A stretch of DNA of 64,000 bases, taken from Dactylosporangium aurantiacum (GTDB lineage Bacteria; Actinomycetota; Actinomycetes; Mycobacteriales; Micromonosporaceae). A model generated the notes under the pieces. That model had not been told where the DNA came from. It saw only the letters and a program-made list of their open reading frames with translations, and did no database searches. The DNA is taken from assembly GCF_000716715.1 (NCBI RefSeq), contig NZ_JNYJ01000025.1, forward strand, positions 88,352 to 152,351, read 5' to 3'. Shown here one piece after another: positions 1 through 9,255 of the stretch. Each line of letters opens with the position of its first letter. Position 1 is the stretch's first letter. The position numbers and the translations under genes were made by a program.

Positions 1-38
1 TCTACGCCGACGACTTCCGGGTCGCCTGCGTCTGGTGA
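1..38 (+). CDS. C-terminal end of an unidentified protein (partial)
   Basis: The first bases read in frame as YADDFRVACVW followed by a TGA at 36-38, so a plus-strand gene probably enters from the left and ends here, convergent with the chemoreceptor whose stop lies five bases further on. Eleven residues are too few to name a family. It could be a chance open frame. Confidence 0.3.
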   Translation, partial: YADDFRVACVW

Positions 39-42
39 CGGG

Positions 43-1587
43 TCAGGAACGTTCCAGCAGCTGCGCCATGCGCGCCTGATCCTCGAGGACCTCGTTGATG
101 CGCGCCTGCACGGTGTCCATCTGACCGATGGTCTCGCTGGTGACGTGGATGCCGTCGGTGACGGACCGGGCGTTGGTCTGGATGCCGGCGATCTGGTCGG
201 CGACCTTCTGCGTCGCGGTGGCGGTCTCCCGGGCCAGGTCCTTGACCTCGCCGGCGACGACCGCGAAGCCCTTGCCGACGTCGCCGGCGCGGGCGGCCTC
301 GATGGTGGCGTTGAGCGCCAGCAGGTTCGTCTGGTCGGCGATCGAGGAGATGATTTTGATGACGTCGCCGATGGCGGTCGACGACTCGCTCAGGGCGGTG
401 ACGTCCGTGGTCATCTCCGAGGCGCGGGCCACCGCCTCCCGGGCGACCCTGGTCGCGTCCTGGCTGGCGGCGCGCAGGCGGGAGATCGAGTCCAACAGCT
501 GCCGGGCGTTCTCGGCGGCGGACTCGCCGGCCCGCACGATGTCGAGGCGCTGCGAGACCAGTTGCTGCACGTTGCGCAGCGCCGACGCGCGGGACTCGCT
601 GAGCTCGACGTACTCGCTGGTGAAGAAGTCCATCGTGCCGACGACCCGCTCGCCGCTCAGCACCGGGAAGCAGATGCCGGACCGGACCCCGGCGCGCTGC
701 GCGGCGGGCGCCCGCACGCAGTCGGTGAGCTCGGCCAGGTCGCGGACGAAAACCAGGTCGCGGGTGCGCCACGCGCGCCCCGACAGCCCGACGCCCTCGG
801 CGAAGGTGGCCTCGAGGGTGACCTTGCGGAACTCCTCGCCGGCGGAGCCGGACTCCGTGTGGAACCGCAGCTCGCGCCCGCTCGGGTCGACCTCCCAGTA
901 GGAGCCGTACGCCCACCCGAACGCGCTGCGGACGGTGTCGAGGGCGGCGCGGATGGTGCTCGGCACGTCGTGCGCCTTGCCGAGCGCGCTGACGACCGTG
1001 GTGACGGCGAGCCGGTCGGCGGCGAGCTGCTTCAGCTCGATCGTCGCGAGCGCCTGGTTGCGGGCCTGCTCGGCGATGCGGGCGATGGCGTTCCACTTCT
1101 CCGTCCGGGGGCCGTCGACGCCCAGCTGGTGCCGGGAGTAGTACTCCAGGACCGCGATGACCCGCCCGGCCTTGACCACCGGGATGGTCACGGCGGAGAC
1201 GGCGCCCGCCCGCACCGCCGCCTGGCAGCGCGGGCAGTCGTGCACGTCGCGGGCGTCGTCGATGTAGATCGGCTGGCGGCTCTGCTGCGCCCGGCCGACG
1301 AGGCCCATGCCGACCGGCAGGTCCCGCCCGGCCGTGACGGCCCGCAGCTCGCCGGCGATGTCGCCGGTCTCGAAGCCGACGCGCAGGTGACCCTCGGGAT
1401 CGGGCAGCCACACGGCGCCGTACATGAACTGGTGTGACCGGACGAGCGACTCCACGGTGATCCGCCAGGTCGCGGCCTCGTCAGGGGCGCCGTCCAGCGC
1501 GATGATCAGCTGCTCCAGTGACTCCACGTCCCGCGGGACGGGCGCCGCGGCCCGCTGGTCCCGGCCACGTGCACGCAACAGACCCAA
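43..1587 (-). CDS. GAF-domain methyl-accepting chemotaxis-like signalling protein
   Basis: 514 residues, no signal peptide or membrane segment, so probably a cytosolic receptor. Two GAF-type sensor domains lie at about residues 30-175 and 195-340; the first contains a CPRCQ pair. The C-terminal third (about 370-500) is a short methyl-accepting signalling domain with the hallmark stretch [19 protein letters not shown] and [15 protein letters not shown]. The domain is shorter than in classical receptors and no HAMP is present. The start is a TTG preceded by GAGGGG. A second receptor-type protein lies at 3724-5298, but no cheA/cheW gene is present in the window, so its partner kinase is elsewhere or it works outside chemotaxis. 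Confidence 0.85.
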   Translation of the reverse strand: MGLLRARGRDQRAAAPVPRDVESLEQLIIALDGAPDEAATWRITVESLVRSHQFMYGAVWLPDPEGHLRVGFETGDIAGELRAVTAGRDLPVGMGLVGRAQQSRQPIYIDDARDVHDCPRCQAAVRAGAVSAVTIPVVKAGRVIAVLEYYSRHQLGVDGPRTEKWNAIARIAEQARNQALATIELKQLAADRLAVTTVVSALGKAHDVPSTIRAALDTVRSAFGWAYGSYWEVDPSGRELRFHTESGSAGEEFRKVTLEATFAEGVGLSGRAWRTRDLVFVRDLAELTDCVRAPAAQRAGVRSGICFPVLSGERVVGTMDFFTSEYVELSESRASALRNVQQLVSQRLDIVRAGESAAENARQLLDSISRLRAASQDATRVAREAVARASEMTTDVTALSESSTAIGDVIKIISSIADQTNLLALNATIEAARAGDVGKGFAVVAGEVKDLARETATATQKVADQIAGIQTNARSVTDGIHVTSETIGQMDTVQARINEVLEDQARMAQLLERS

Positions 1588-1686
1588 AGCATCCCCTCAG
1601 AGTGCGACGGATATGCCCTTCCATCGGCACCGCGCGGGTGCACTTGAGCATCCCGGCGGGTTGCGGCTGCGGTGCATGTCCGGCCG

Positions 1687-3030
1687 TCAGTCGTTGATGC
1701 CGGTGCGGCCCGGGGCGGCGAGCGTGTCGTCGATGTCGGCGCTGGTGCGGGTCAGGATCGCCTGGATCTCGTCGCGGGACAGTTCGCCGGGGGCGTGCCA
1801 CAGCTCGGCGAAGTCCTTGGCGATGACGCTCTCCACGACGATCCAGGCGGCGACCGACGGGTACATGCGGCCGTGGCCGATCATCTCGCGGAACGCGCCG
1901 TACGCGGGTTCGGTCTCCAGTTTCGTGCCGGCGACGGCTTCGGTGCGGGCGGGCCAGAGGCCGGTGCTGACGGCGTACCGTTGCTGGCTCTGCTTTCCCG
2001 TGAGGAACCTGACCCATTCGAAGGCGGCGTCGGGGTGCGCGGCGTCCTTGAGGATCGCGAGGTTGGAGCCGCCGAGGAAGCCGAACCGGCCGGCCCGGCC
2101 CGCGGGCAGCGGCGCGGTCGACCAGCCGGCGCGCAGGCCGGCGCGGTCGGGGTTGGCCAGGAAGTCGCCGACGGACTGGGAGCTGTCGATGGTGACGGCG
2201 CCGCGGCCGGCGGCGAACGCGGCCGGCACGTCGTTGTTGACCATCCTGGCCACGGTCGGATCGTTGTACCGGGCGACGAGCCGCTGGTAGTACTGCACGG
2301 CGTCGACGGCGGCCGGCTCGGCGAGCCGGGACGCGGTGCCGGAGGCGTTGAGCAGGTCACCGCCGGCGCTCCACACGAACGGGGCGACGTTGTGGATGAT
2401 GCCGAACGTGTTCTCGTTGCCGATCGCCAGCGGCGCGACCGGGCCGCCGGCGTCGTGGATGCGTCGCAGCGTCGCCTCCAGCGACTCCCAGGTGGCGAAC
2501 GCGGTGGCCGGGTCGATCCCGGCGGCGGCGAGCACGTCGGTGCGGTAGAACAGCGCACGGATGTCGACCAGCCACGGCATGGCGGTCGTGTCCGGCGAGC
2601 CGATCAGGTGGCTGGAGCTCCAGCTGGCGGCGGTGAACGCCGACTGCCCGCCGACCGCGGCGATCTCGGCGGCGGTGTAGGGGCGCAGCGCCCCAAGCTC
2701 GCTGAACCCGCCGACCCAGGTGGTGCCGAGCTGGGTGACGTCGGGTCCCTCGCCGCTGGACGAGGCGGTGCTGAGCCTGGTGAGCGCGTCCTCCCAGACG
2801 ATCCGCACCGGGTTGACGGTGATGTTGGGGTGCGCGGCGTGGAACTGTGCGGCCTCGCCGGCGATGACCTGGTCCTGCAGCGGCCCGCCGGACGGCATGT
2901 ACCAGAAGTCGATGGTGACCGGCGGCCGGTCCGGGGCGTAGCCGACGTCCTGCGGCGTCTCACCGTCGCCGCGGGCGCAGCCCGTGATCGTGAGCACGGC
3001 GACGGCCGCAACCGCCAGGATCCTCAGCAC
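1687..3030 (-). CDS. Family 1 extracellular solute-binding lipoprotein (sugar ABC transporter type)
   Basis: 447 residues. The N-terminus has a short hydrophobic signal ending in the lipobox ITGC, with Cys18 as the predicted lipidated residue. The body starts with VTIDFWYMPSGGPLQDQ and continues with features of the maltose/multiple-sugar binding protein family (WEDALTRLSTA, PWLVDIRALFYRTDVL, AAGRGAVTIDSS, FEWVRFLTGKQSQQ). It would capture an oligosaccharide outside the membrane for an ABC importer. No permease or ATPase gene is adjacent, so it is an orphan binding protein. The start is a GTG. A candidate promoter lies at 3176-3204. Confidence 0.85.
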   Translation of the reverse strand: MLRILAVAAVAVLTITGCARGDGETPQDVGYAPDRPPVTIDFWYMPSGGPLQDQVIAGEAAQFHAAHPNITVNPVRIVWEDALTRLSTASSSGEGPDVTQLGTTWVGGFSELGALRPYTAAEIAAVGGQSAFTAASWSSSHLIGSPDTTAMPWLVDIRALFYRTDVLAAAGIDPATAFATWESLEATLRRIHDAGGPVAPLAIGNENTFGIIHNVAPFVWSAGGDLLNASGTASRLAEPAAVDAVQYYQRLVARYNDPTVARMVNNDVPAAFAAGRGAVTIDSSQSVGDFLANPDRAGLRAGWSTAPLPAGRAGRFGFLGGSNLAILKDAAHPDAAFEWVRFLTGKQSQQRYAVSTGLWPARTEAVAGTKLETEPAYGAFREMIGHGRMYPSVAAWIVVESVIAKDFAELWHAPGELSRDEIQAILTRTSADIDDTLAAPGRTGIND

Positions 3031-3175
3031 GTCCCGCTCATCGGCCGCGCCCGCCGATGCCTGAGGACTCGCGGACCGCCGGTGAATTCGACGGAGTGCA
3101 GCCGGTCCCGGCCGAGGTACCGGCGGGTGCGCGGCGCCAGGCGGCTGGGTGCGCCCGGCGGCACAGTCCCTATCA

Positions 3176-3204
3176 ATCCTATCTTCTTAGTAGTGTTTAG
3201 TCCA
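3176..3204 (-). promoter_or_regulatory. Candidate promoter of the solute-binding lipoprotein gene
   Basis: Read on the minus strand, TGGACT (3204-3199) and TAGGAT (3181-3176) are separated by 17 bases in an unusually AT-rich patch, about 145 bases upstream of the GTG at 3030. Four of six bases match each sigma-70 consensus box. Confidence 0.35.
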
Positions 3205-3253
3205 CGCGGGGACCCGGTGCGGTGACAAGGGCGACAAAGCACGGGAAACGGCG

Positions 3254-3283
3254 TTGACACTGCGATACCGGCGCTGCTGCACT
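3254..3283 (+). promoter_or_regulatory. Candidate promoter of the short leader-peptide ORF
   Basis: A perfect TTGACA at 3254-3259 is followed after 18 bases by a weak TGCACT (3278-3283), six bases before the ATG at 3290. The spacing would start transcription at or next to the ATG, giving a leaderless message. Confidence 0.35.
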
Positions 3284-3289
3284 GTCGGC

Positions 3290-3364
3290 ATGGCACGCAC
3301 GCCACTGTGGACCCGCGATCACATCGACTTCGGTCGAGTGTGGTCCGCCTCCTGTCCCGCCTGA
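3290..3364 (+). CDS. Putative 24-residue leader peptide (HIDxxRVxSxxC type)
   Basis: A 24-codon ORF encodes a peptide containing HIDFGRVWSASCPA. Actinomycetes carry many very short peptides with the pattern R/D-H-I/V-D-x-x-R-V-x-S-A-x-C near their C-terminus, annotated as putative leader peptides and usually placed before sulfur-assimilation or transport genes; mycobacterial Cys-containing short ORFs act as cysteine-responsive attenuators. There is no clear Shine-Dalgarno sequence, which fits a leaderless start from the TTGACA promoter just upstream. The sulfur gene that would normally follow is missing; only a 54-codon ORF lies downstream. Family assignment is from pattern recognition, not a search. 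Confidence 0.55.
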   Translation: MARTPLWTRDHIDFGRVWSASCPA

Positions 3365-3450
3365 CCCGCGCCCTCTCCCTCGCGCGCTCCCGGCGCACCG
3401 TCGCCGCGCTGAGCGCCGTTTCACCACACCCAACTTCGTGAGGAACCGTG

Positions 3451-3615
3451 ATGTCAGCACCGCGTGCCCGCAAACGTCCACCCACCGCAGACCGACACCG
3501 CTACGACTCGGCGTACGTCGTCGTCGCCCTCGCCGTCCCGGGCGGCGGCCCGGACGACGTCGCTCCCCCGCTGGTCTTCCGGGTGCAGCGGCGCCCTCAG
3601 GGCGGGCAGCGGTGA
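3451..3615 (+). CDS. Small protein of 54 residues, function unknown
   Basis: An ATG with GTGAGGAA seven bases upstream opens a 54-codon frame containing DRHRYDSAYVVVALAV and ending in QRRPQGGQR. The good ribosome binding site and position 86 bases after the leader-peptide ORF suggest a translated gene in the same transcript. The sequence is not recognised; the basic ends and a central hydrophobic YVVVALAV segment are the only notable features. It may be a remnant of a larger gene. A GTG-initiated frame overlapping its stop (3612-3761) runs into the next gene and is not called. Confidence 0.35.
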   Translation: MSAPRARKRPPTADRHRYDSAYVVVALAVPGGGPDDVAPPLVFRVQRRPQGGQR

Positions 3616-3723
3616 ACGGCCGGGCCGTCACCGCCTACCGGTGGCTGCGCTGGCTCGGCGGTCACCCCTCCGCCGCGCCGGCCACGACCCGCGACGCGAC
3701 CGGCCGCGGCACCGTGGCGAGCG

Positions 3724-5298
3724 TCAGCGTGGCGTGCCGTCGCCGATACGGAACCGGCTGACCACCGCCTCGAGCCGCCCGGCCGTCGCGGTCAGCCGCT
3801 CCGCGGCGGCCTGGGTCTCCTCGGCGGACGCGGTCGCCTCGCGCGAGGCGTCCGACACCCCGCTGATCCGGCCGGCGGCGGTCGCCGACTGCTCGGCCGC
3901 GTGCGCGACGTTGGCGCCGATGTCCTGGGCCGCGGCGGCCTGCTGACGGGCCGACTCCGCGATCGTGTCCTGGATGGCGACGATCCGGTTGATCGTCTCG
4001 GTGACGCGCTGCAGGCCGCTGACGGCGGAGGCGGTGTCGGCCTGGATCGCGTCGATGCGCTCGCCGATGTCGCTGGTCGCCTTCGCGGTCTGCTTCGCCA
4101 GCTCCTTGACCTCGCTGGCGACGACCGCGAAGCCCTTGCCGGACTCCCCCGCCCGGGACGCCTCGATGGTGGCGTTGAGCGCGAGCAGGTTCGTCTGGTC
4201 GGCGATCGCGGTGATCACCGACGCTACCTCGCTGATCCTCGCGCTGGAGGCGTCGAGCTCGGAGATCGTCCGGTTGGCCACCGCCGCCTCCTGCACGGCG
4301 TCGGCGGCGATCCGGGCGGCCTCCGCGACCCGGGCCGCGACGTCGTCGACCGCGTCCTGCAGGGTGCGGGTGCTGTCGGAGGCGACCCGCACCTCCCGGC
4401 TGGCGGCGCCGATCGCGCCGGCCACCACCGTCGACTCCTCCGCGAGCCGGTCGGCGCTGCTGGACAGGTGCCGGCTGACGTCGCGCAGGCCACCGGAGGC
4501 GGACGTGAGCGCCCCGGACTCCTCGGTGATGCCGGACAGGGCGGCGCCCACGTGCTCGACGGTCGTGTTCAACGCCTGGGCCATGTCGGCCAGCTCGTCG
4601 CGGCCGCGGACCGGCACCCGCCGGGTGAAGTCGCCGGTCGCGACCTGTTCCAGGACCGCTTTGGTCGACCGGACGGGCCGGATGATCGAGCGGGCCAGCA
4701 GCCACATCGCGATGAGCACGACCGGCACGGTGAGCCCGCCGACCACGCCGAGCAGCACCCGGGCGCGGGTCTCGCCGTCGGCGGCGATGCGCTGCTGCTG
4801 CGCGACGACGTCGACGAGGTGCGTCTTGAGCGTGTCGCTACTGGCGTCGAAGCCGTCCCACGCGGCCTGCGCGGCCTGGGCCTGCGGGACGCTCAGCGTC
4901 CCGTTCGCCCCCTCGATCGTGGTGGCGACCGCCAGCACGTCCCGGACCGTCGCGGCGAACGCGTCCACCTCCGCCTCGGTGCCCCACCGGGAGCGGGCGG
5001 CGGTGATGTGCTCCAGCTGCTCGCGCAGCTCGCCGGCGTGCTCGGTGGACCGCTCGACCGCCGCCGCGCGGGCCGCCTCGTCCAGCCGCGTCGCGAGGGT
5101 GTACGCGCTGGCCAGGATCACCGACGCGGTGTGCTGGGCGTCGTTGACCTCCGACAGCAGCTGCGACGCCGCCACGGCGTCGCGGCCCTCCCGGCCGGTG
5201 GTCGACGCCTGCGCGAACCCGATCGCGGCCAGCGCCACCGTCGCCAGCGTCAGCGCCGCGGCGACACCGCCGATGCGTCGTGCCAGGGTCCACCGCAT
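3724..5298 (-). CDS. Transmembrane methyl-accepting chemotaxis protein
   Basis: 524 residues with classical receptor architecture: an N-terminal membrane helix (about 10-30, [20 protein letters not shown]), an external four-helix-bundle sensor region (about 35-190), a second helix (about 193-215, [20 protein letters not shown]), a HAMP domain beginning RSIIRPVRS (about 216-270) and a long coiled-coil signalling domain whose hairpin reads [19 protein letters not shown]. It would relay an external ligand or redox signal to CheA/CheW, not found here. The ATG at 5298 is chosen because it directly precedes the first membrane helix. Confidence 0.88.
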   Translation of the reverse strand: MRWTLARRIGGVAAALTLATVALAAIGFAQASTTGREGRDAVAASQLLSEVNDAQHTASVILASAYTLATRLDEAARAAAVERSTEHAGELREQLEHITAARSRWGTEAEVDAFAATVRDVLAVATTIEGANGTLSVPQAQAAQAAWDGFDASSDTLKTHLVDVVAQQQRIAADGETRARVLLGVVGGLTVPVVLIAMWLLARSIIRPVRSTKAVLEQVATGDFTRRVPVRGRDELADMAQALNTTVEHVGAALSGITEESGALTSASGGLRDVSRHLSSSADRLAEESTVVAGAIGAASREVRVASDSTRTLQDAVDDVAARVAEAARIAADAVQEAAVANRTISELDASSARISEVASVITAIADQTNLLALNATIEASRAGESGKGFAVVASEVKELAKQTAKATSDIGERIDAIQADTASAVSGLQRVTETINRIVAIQDTIAESARQQAAAAQDIGANVAHAAEQSATAAGRISGVSDASREATASAEETQAAAERLTATAGRLEAVVSRFRIGDGTPR

Positions 5299-5372
5299 GT
5301 ACGCCGCCTCCGTCCGCCGTCCCCCTTGTACCGTTCGGCGCGGCCCGGCCCGGGTTGAGCGAATCCGGCCCG

Positions 5373-6419
5373 TCAGTGGTGATGTGCCACCGTGGCGTGG
5401 GCGGCGGCCGCGGCGGTGTCCGGGTCGGTGTGGATGGTGGCCGCCGTCAACCGGGGCACCGCGTGCAGCAGGCGGTGCTCGGCGTCGACGGCGATGGCGT
5501 GGGCGTCCACGACGCTCAGGGTGTGCGACACCACCACGTCGGTCTCGGCGTGCAGGCGGTGCCCGATCCAGCGCATCCGCAGCGCCCCGACCGCGAGCAC
5601 CCCGGGGGTGCCGGCGAGCGCGTGGCCGGCCGCGGTCACCAGGTCCGGGTCGACGGCGTCCATGAGGCGCCGGTACACCTCGCGGGCCGCGTCCTTGAGC
5701 ACGAACAGGATCGCGGCGGTGATGCCGAGCCCCACGACCGGGTCCGCCCACGGCAGGCCGGCCGCAACGCCGGCGGCGCCGAGCAGCACGGCGAGCGAGG
5801 TGAACCCGTCGGTGCGGGCGTGCAGCCCGTCGGCTACGAGCGCGGCCGAGCCGATCCGCCGGCCGACCGTGATGCGGTACCGGGCGACGACCTCGTTCCC
5901 GGCGAACCCGACGAGGCCGGCGGCGGCGACCCACGGCAGGTGGCTGACGGGCGCCGGGTGCAGCAGGCGGCCGACGGCCTCGTACGCGGCGAACCCGGCC
6001 GAGGCGGCGACGGTGAGCACGATGACGATCCCGGCGAGGTCCTCGGCGCGGCCGAAGCCGTAGGTGTACCGGCCGGTCGCCGCGCGCCGCCCGACCACGA
6101 ACGCGACGCCGAGCGGGACCGCGGTGAGCGCATCGGCGACGTTGTGCATGGTGTCGCCGAGCAGCGCCACGGAGCCGGACACCACCACGATCAGGGCCTG
6201 TGCGGCGGCGGTGACCCCGAGGAACAGCAGCGACACCCACACGGCGCGGATGCCGTCCCTGGACGCCTCCATCGCGGCGTCGACCTTGCCGGCGGCGTCG
6301 TGGGAGTGCGGTGTCAGCAGGTGCCGCAGCCGCCGCGCCCAGCCGTGCCCGTGACCGTGACCGTGGCCGTGCTCGTGGTGGTGGTGCTCGTGCTCGTGGT
6401 GGGCGGGGTGCTCGTGCAT
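5373..6419 (-). CDS. Cation diffusion facilitator (CDF) metal efflux protein
   Basis: 348 residues. The first 30 residues are extremely rich in His and Glu ([20 protein letters not shown]), a likely divalent-metal chelating tail. Six membrane helices follow with the CDF signature: [17 protein letters not shown] (metal-binding D/H pair of helix 2) and [19 protein letters not shown] (helix 5 HxxxD). A short cytosolic C-terminal domain ends TVAHHH. Family members exchange Zn, Co, Cd or Fe for protons. GGGAGGG lies just upstream of the ATG. The gene is divergent from the ArsR regulator at 6478, 58 bases apart, which is a standard metal-responsive pairing. Confidence 0.92.
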   Translation of the reverse strand: MHEHPAHHEHEHHHHEHGHGHGHGHGWARRLRHLLTPHSHDAAGKVDAAMEASRDGIRAVWVSLLFLGVTAAAQALIVVVSGSVALLGDTMHNVADALTAVPLGVAFVVGRRAATGRYTYGFGRAEDLAGIVIVLTVAASAGFAAYEAVGRLLHPAPVSHLPWVAAAGLVGFAGNEVVARYRITVGRRIGSAALVADGLHARTDGFTSLAVLLGAAGVAAGLPWADPVVGLGITAAILFVLKDAAREVYRRLMDAVDPDLVTAAGHALAGTPGVLAVGALRMRWIGHRLHAETDVVVSHTLSVVDAHAIAVDAEHRLLHAVPRLTAATIHTDPDTAAAAAHATVAHHH

Positions 6420-6477
6420 GGTGGCCCTCCCTGGCGGTGGTGGCGGTGCGCGGTCCGCACTGGCAGGATAGGTGCTC

Positions 6478-6834
6478 ATGTACGCACGCGACAACGTTGC
6501 ACCTGCCGCTGACCTGCAACAACCACCCAGCGGCGCGCAGGTCGACGCGGCAGTGACCGCCCTGCGGATGCTGGCCGACCCGACCCGCCTGCGGCTGCTG
6601 TGGCATCTGCGCCACGGCGAGCAGGACGTCACCACGCTCACCGCCGCCGTGGAGGCGTCCCGGCCGGCCGTCTCCCAGCACCTGGCGAAGCTGCTCCTGG
6701 CCGGCCTGGTCAGCTCCCGCCGCGACGGCCGGCGCGTGCTGTACCGGGTGCGCGGCGGCCACGTCCGCCGGCTGGTGACCGAGGCCCTGCACGCGGCCGA
6801 CCACCACGTCACCGGCGCACCCGAGCACGACTGA
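6478..6834 (+). CDS. ArsR/SmtB-family metal-responsive repressor
   Basis: 118 residues. The winged helix covers about residues 20-95: [21 protein letters not shown], then the recognition helix region [29 protein letters not shown]. The C-terminal helix reads HAADHHV...PEH, resembling the alpha-5 zinc site (D-x-H ... H-x-x-E) of SmtB/CzrA sensors. It most likely represses the divergent CDF exporter and releases DNA on binding Zn or a similar ion. A GTG two codons upstream is also possible. An inverted repeat (GTTGCA/TGCAAC) sits inside the first codons. Confidence 0.9.
   Translation: MYARDNVAPAADLQQPPSGAQVDAAVTALRMLADPTRLRLLWHLRHGEQDVTTLTAAVEASRPAVSQHLAKLLLAGLVSSRRDGRRVLYRVRGGHVRRLVTEALHAADHHVTGAPEHD
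6496..6520. promoter_or_regulatory. Inverted repeat at the start of the ArsR gene (candidate operator)
   Basis: GTTGCA at 6496-6501 and TGCAAC at 6515-6520 form a perfect 6-bp inverted repeat with a 13-base spacer, 77-101 bases from the CDF start and just inside the ArsR frame. Self-binding ArsR repressors often use imperfect palindromes near their promoter; a position within codons 7-15 is less usual. Confidence 0.3.
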
Positions 6835-6846
6835 CAGAGACGCGCC

Positions 6847-6862
6847 GGCCGGGCGCCCGGCC
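6847..6862. terminator. Palindrome between convergent genes
   Basis: GGCCGGGCGCCCGGCC is a perfect 16-base palindrome between the ends of the ArsR and photolyase genes. It could act as a GC-only bidirectional terminator, but it has almost no loop and no T-run. Confidence 0.3.
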
Positions 6863-8344
6863 TCAGGGCGCGCGCGAGCCGCGGTCGCGCTCCTGCGCCA
6901 CCACGGCGTCGAGGTCCGCCAGCCGGTCCAGGCCGCGCAGCGGCTGGGCCATGCGGTGGTTGCCGGCCAGGAGCTCGCTGGTGCGGTGCAGCAGCGCCCA
7001 GTAGCCCGCCGTGTAGGGACACGCGTCGGGGCCGAGCCGCTGCCGCGGGCGGTACCGGCAGTCGTGGCAGTAGTCGCTCATCCGGTCCAGGTACGCCCCG
7101 CCGGCCGCGTACGGCTTGGTGCTCATGGTGCCGCCGTCGGCGTACTGGCTCATGCCGATCACGTTGGCGGTCATCACCCACGCGTAGCCGTCGACGAAGC
7201 AGCGGTGAAACCAGTCGGCGACCGCGGCGGGGCGCCAGCCGCGCTGCAGCGCGTAGTTGCCCAGCACCATCAGTCGGGGGATGTGGTGCACCCAGGCGCG
7301 GTCGCGGACCCCGGCGAGCACGTCGGCGAGGCACCGGGCCTGCACCGCGTCCGCGTCCAGCCGGGCGAACCAGGCGGGCAGGGGCCGGGTCGCGCGCAGC
7401 GCGTTGGAGCGCGGGTAGTCCTCGCCGCGGTACCAGTACAAATGCCAGACGTAGTCGCGCCAGCCGATGATCTGCCGGATGAACCCCTCGACGCCGGCGG
7501 CCGGGGCCAGGCCGCGCCGGTACGCGTCCTCGGCGGCGGCGACCACCTCCATCGGGTCGAGCAGCCCGAGGTTCAGCGACGACGACAGCGTGCTGTGCGC
7601 CATCCACGGGTCCTCGGCGAGCATCGCGTCCTCGTACGGCCCGAACTGCGGCAGCCGGTGGGCGATGAAGTGCTCCAGCCGGGCGAGCGCCTCGGCGCGG
7701 GTGGCCGGGAAGAGCCGGGGGCCGTCCCGGCCCACGAACCGCACGCCGTCGGCCTGCCACGCGTCGAGGTCGCGGCGGACCTGCGCGTCGATGTCGTCCT
7801 CGGTCGGCAGCGGCGGCGGGGGTACCGGCAGCGTCCGGTGCCCGCGCGGCGGCGGCAGGCGGTTGTCGGTGTCGTAGTTCCACCGTCCGCCGGCGGGGGC
7901 GTCACCGTCCATCAGCACGCCCAGCCGGGTCCGCGCGTCGCGGTAGAAGTCCTCCAGCCGGAGTGTGCGCCGGCCGTCGGCCCAGGCCACGAACTCCTCC
8001 GGCCGGGTGGTGAACCCGCGCGGCGGCAGCACGTCGATCGCCGGGTGGCGGCGCAGCAGCTCCCGCGCCGGCCGGGACGTCGGGTGGCACACGTCGAGCC
8101 GGTCGGCGGTCCCGCGCAGCGCGGCGCCGTACGTCTCGGCCTGCACGAACGCCGCCTGGCCGGCGAGCTCGGCGGCCCGGTGGCGCAGCGCGGACAGCAC
8201 CAGGTGCGCCTTCTGGCGGTGGAAGGCGCGCCGGCGGAACACCGACCTCGCCTCCACGAGCAGCACCGGCTGCCGCCCGTCGTCGAGGAAGTGCGGCCCG
8301 AGCTGGTCGGCGAACAGCCAGCGCCGGCGCATCGGGGCGGGCAC
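6863..8344 (-). CDS. Cryptochrome/photolyase family protein of the iron-sulfur (FeS-BCP, 6-4) type
   Basis: 493 residues. The protein opens with [11 protein letters not shown], typical of the deoxyribodipyrimidine-photolyase-related group rather than class I enzymes. FAD-pocket and active-site stretches are visible ([56 protein letters not shown]). Four Cys positions fit a 4Fe-4S cluster as in Agrobacterium PhrB: one in the ARCLADV segment, then CHDC and CPY near the end. Family members repair (6-4) photoproducts with light. The GTG at 8344 is taken as start; an ATG is available at 8332. It directly follows the SRPBCC gene and is probably cotranscribed. Confidence 0.88.
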   Translation of the reverse strand: MPAPMRRRWLFADQLGPHFLDDGRQPVLLVEARSVFRRRAFHRQKAHLVLSALRHRAAELAGQAAFVQAETYGAALRGTADRLDVCHPTSRPARELLRRHPAIDVLPPRGFTTRPEEFVAWADGRRTLRLEDFYRDARTRLGVLMDGDAPAGGRWNYDTDNRLPPPRGHRTLPVPPPPLPTEDDIDAQVRRDLDAWQADGVRFVGRDGPRLFPATRAEALARLEHFIAHRLPQFGPYEDAMLAEDPWMAHSTLSSSLNLGLLDPMEVVAAAEDAYRRGLAPAAGVEGFIRQIIGWRDYVWHLYWYRGEDYPRSNALRATRPLPAWFARLDADAVQARCLADVLAGVRDRAWVHHIPRLMVLGNYALQRGWRPAAVADWFHRCFVDGYAWVMTANVIGMSQYADGGTMSTKPYAAGGAYLDRMSDYCHDCRYRPRQRLGPDACPYTAGYWALLHRTSELLAGNHRMAQPLRGLDRLADLDAVVAQERDRGSRAP

Positions 8345-8345
8345 G

Positions 8346-8759
8346 CTACCGCGCGTCCCCGGACTCCTCGCACAGCCGCCGGAAGCCCTTGAGGTCCATG
8401 CGCAGCCGGCGGCGCAGGACGTCCTCGGGCAGGTCGTCGTAGAGCCGCACGCTGTGCTGGTCCAGCCGCAGCACCGCGGTCACGTCGGTGTGCCCGGCGG
8501 TCTCCTGCAGCCAGAACGACTCGCTGAGCGTCGCGGCGTCCCAGTGCACGTACGCGTCGGGGTCGGTGTCGGCGATGACCGCGTCCAGCTCGACCCGGCA
8601 ACCGCCGACGTCGAGCGTGAGGTGGGCCGCGGCGTCGTCGACCGGCGTGCAGCCCAGCACGCCGGACATGAACCGCGGGTACTCGTCGAACCGCACCAGG
8701 TGCGCGTAGGCGGACGCGGCCGGCACTCCCACGCGTACCGCATCCTGAACGATGATCAT
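8346..8759 (-). CDS. SRPBCC-family (polyketide cyclase/START-like) protein
   Basis: 137 residues starting MIIVQDAVRVGVPAASAYAHLVRFDEYPRFMSGV, the opening of the SRPBCC helix-grip fold with its loop between strand 1 and helix 1. Such proteins bind small hydrophobic ligands; members of this subgroup resemble coenzyme Q-binding COQ10/cyclase proteins. No catalytic residues are known for this type, so the ligand cannot be named. GGAGGGA precedes the ATG. It lies immediately upstream of the photolyase gene on the same strand, suggesting a shared light or DNA-damage context. Confidence 0.75.
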   Translation of the reverse strand: MIIVQDAVRVGVPAASAYAHLVRFDEYPRFMSGVLGCTPVDDAAAHLTLDVGGCRVELDAVIADTDPDAYVHWDAATLSESFWLQETAGHTDVTAVLRLDQHSVRLYDDLPEDVLRRRLRMDLKGFRRLCEESGDAR

Positions 8760-8840
8760 GAGATCCCTCCAGCCGTTCCACCTTGCGTCGAATTCTGCGT
8801 CGGTTTCAGTCTACGACCATGTCCGCGGCAGCGCCGGTGA

Positions 8841-9120
8841 TCAGCCGTTTCCGGTCGCCGCGGCACGCACCAGGTCGCGCGCCAGGTGCAGCCCGGCCGC
8901 GGCGGGGCCGTCCGGGCCGAGGCGGGCGGCACTGGTGTAGGCGCCGTCGATCAGGACGGCGAGCTGCCCGCCGAGCGCCGCGGCGGCCGGCGCGGGGAGC
9001 AGCCGCGGCATCGGCCGCGAAGCCGGCCGCCAGCTCGCACAGCTCGGCCACGGCGTCCTGCTCGCCGCCCGCGACCCGGGTGCCGCCGAGGCCGCCGCGG
9101 CGCAGGTCGGCGCCGGCGCG
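8841..9120 (-). pseudogene. 3' remnant of a TetR-family regulator gene, frameshifted
   Basis: Reading backwards from a TGA at 8841-8843, the minus strand encodes LGGQLAVLIDGAYTSAARLG and LHLARDLVRAAATGNG, the typical C-terminal helices of TetR regulators. Upstream the similarity continues in another frame (EQDAVAELCELAAGFAADA), so a frameshift lies near 9000. The N-terminal DNA-binding helix-turn-helix is absent. The similarity ends near 9120 where an SDR gene fragment in the opposite orientation begins. Confidence 0.5.
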
Positions 9121-9199
9121 GATCGTGTGGGCGGCCACCCTGCCCGACGGCGGCCCGAGCGGCGGCCTGTTCCGCGACGGCGAGCCGCTGCCGTGGTGA
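9119..9199 (+). pseudogene. 3' remnant of a short-chain dehydrogenase/reductase gene
   Basis: The plus strand encodes RIVWAATLPDGGPSGGLF and then RDGEPLPW before a TGA at 9197-9199. This is the characteristic C-terminal tail of carbonyl-reductase-like SDR proteins (usually WLATLPDDGPTGGFFRDxxPxPW). Nothing of the Rossmann fold or the YxxxK active site remains upstream, so only about the last 26 codons survive. Confidence 0.5.
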
Positions 9200-9205
9200 C
9201 CGGCG

Positions 9206-9241
9206 GGCCGGGCCAGGGGCGTGCGTACCCCTGACCCGGCC
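9206..9241. terminator. Hairpin between SDR remnant and pectate lyase gene
   Basis: GGCCGGG-CC-AGGGG (9206-9219) can pair with CCCCT-GA-CCCGGCC (to 9241) around an eight-base loop. It sits 15 bases after the pectate lyase stop on the minus strand and 7 bases after the SDR remnant stop. Confidence 0.5.
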
Positions 9242-9255
9242 GCCGCGGGGTGTGA

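Noticed and set aside
3612-3761. GTG-initiated 49-codon frame overlapping the stop of the 54-residue small ORF
   Set aside because: It has no recognisable similarity and runs 38 bases into the end of the chemoreceptor gene on the other strand; the GTGA overlap alone is weak evidence.
6847-6862. GGCCGGGC-type palindromes as attachment sites or repeats
   Set aside because: Such GC palindromes occur by chance in DNA of this composition; this one is better seen as a weak terminator between convergent genes.
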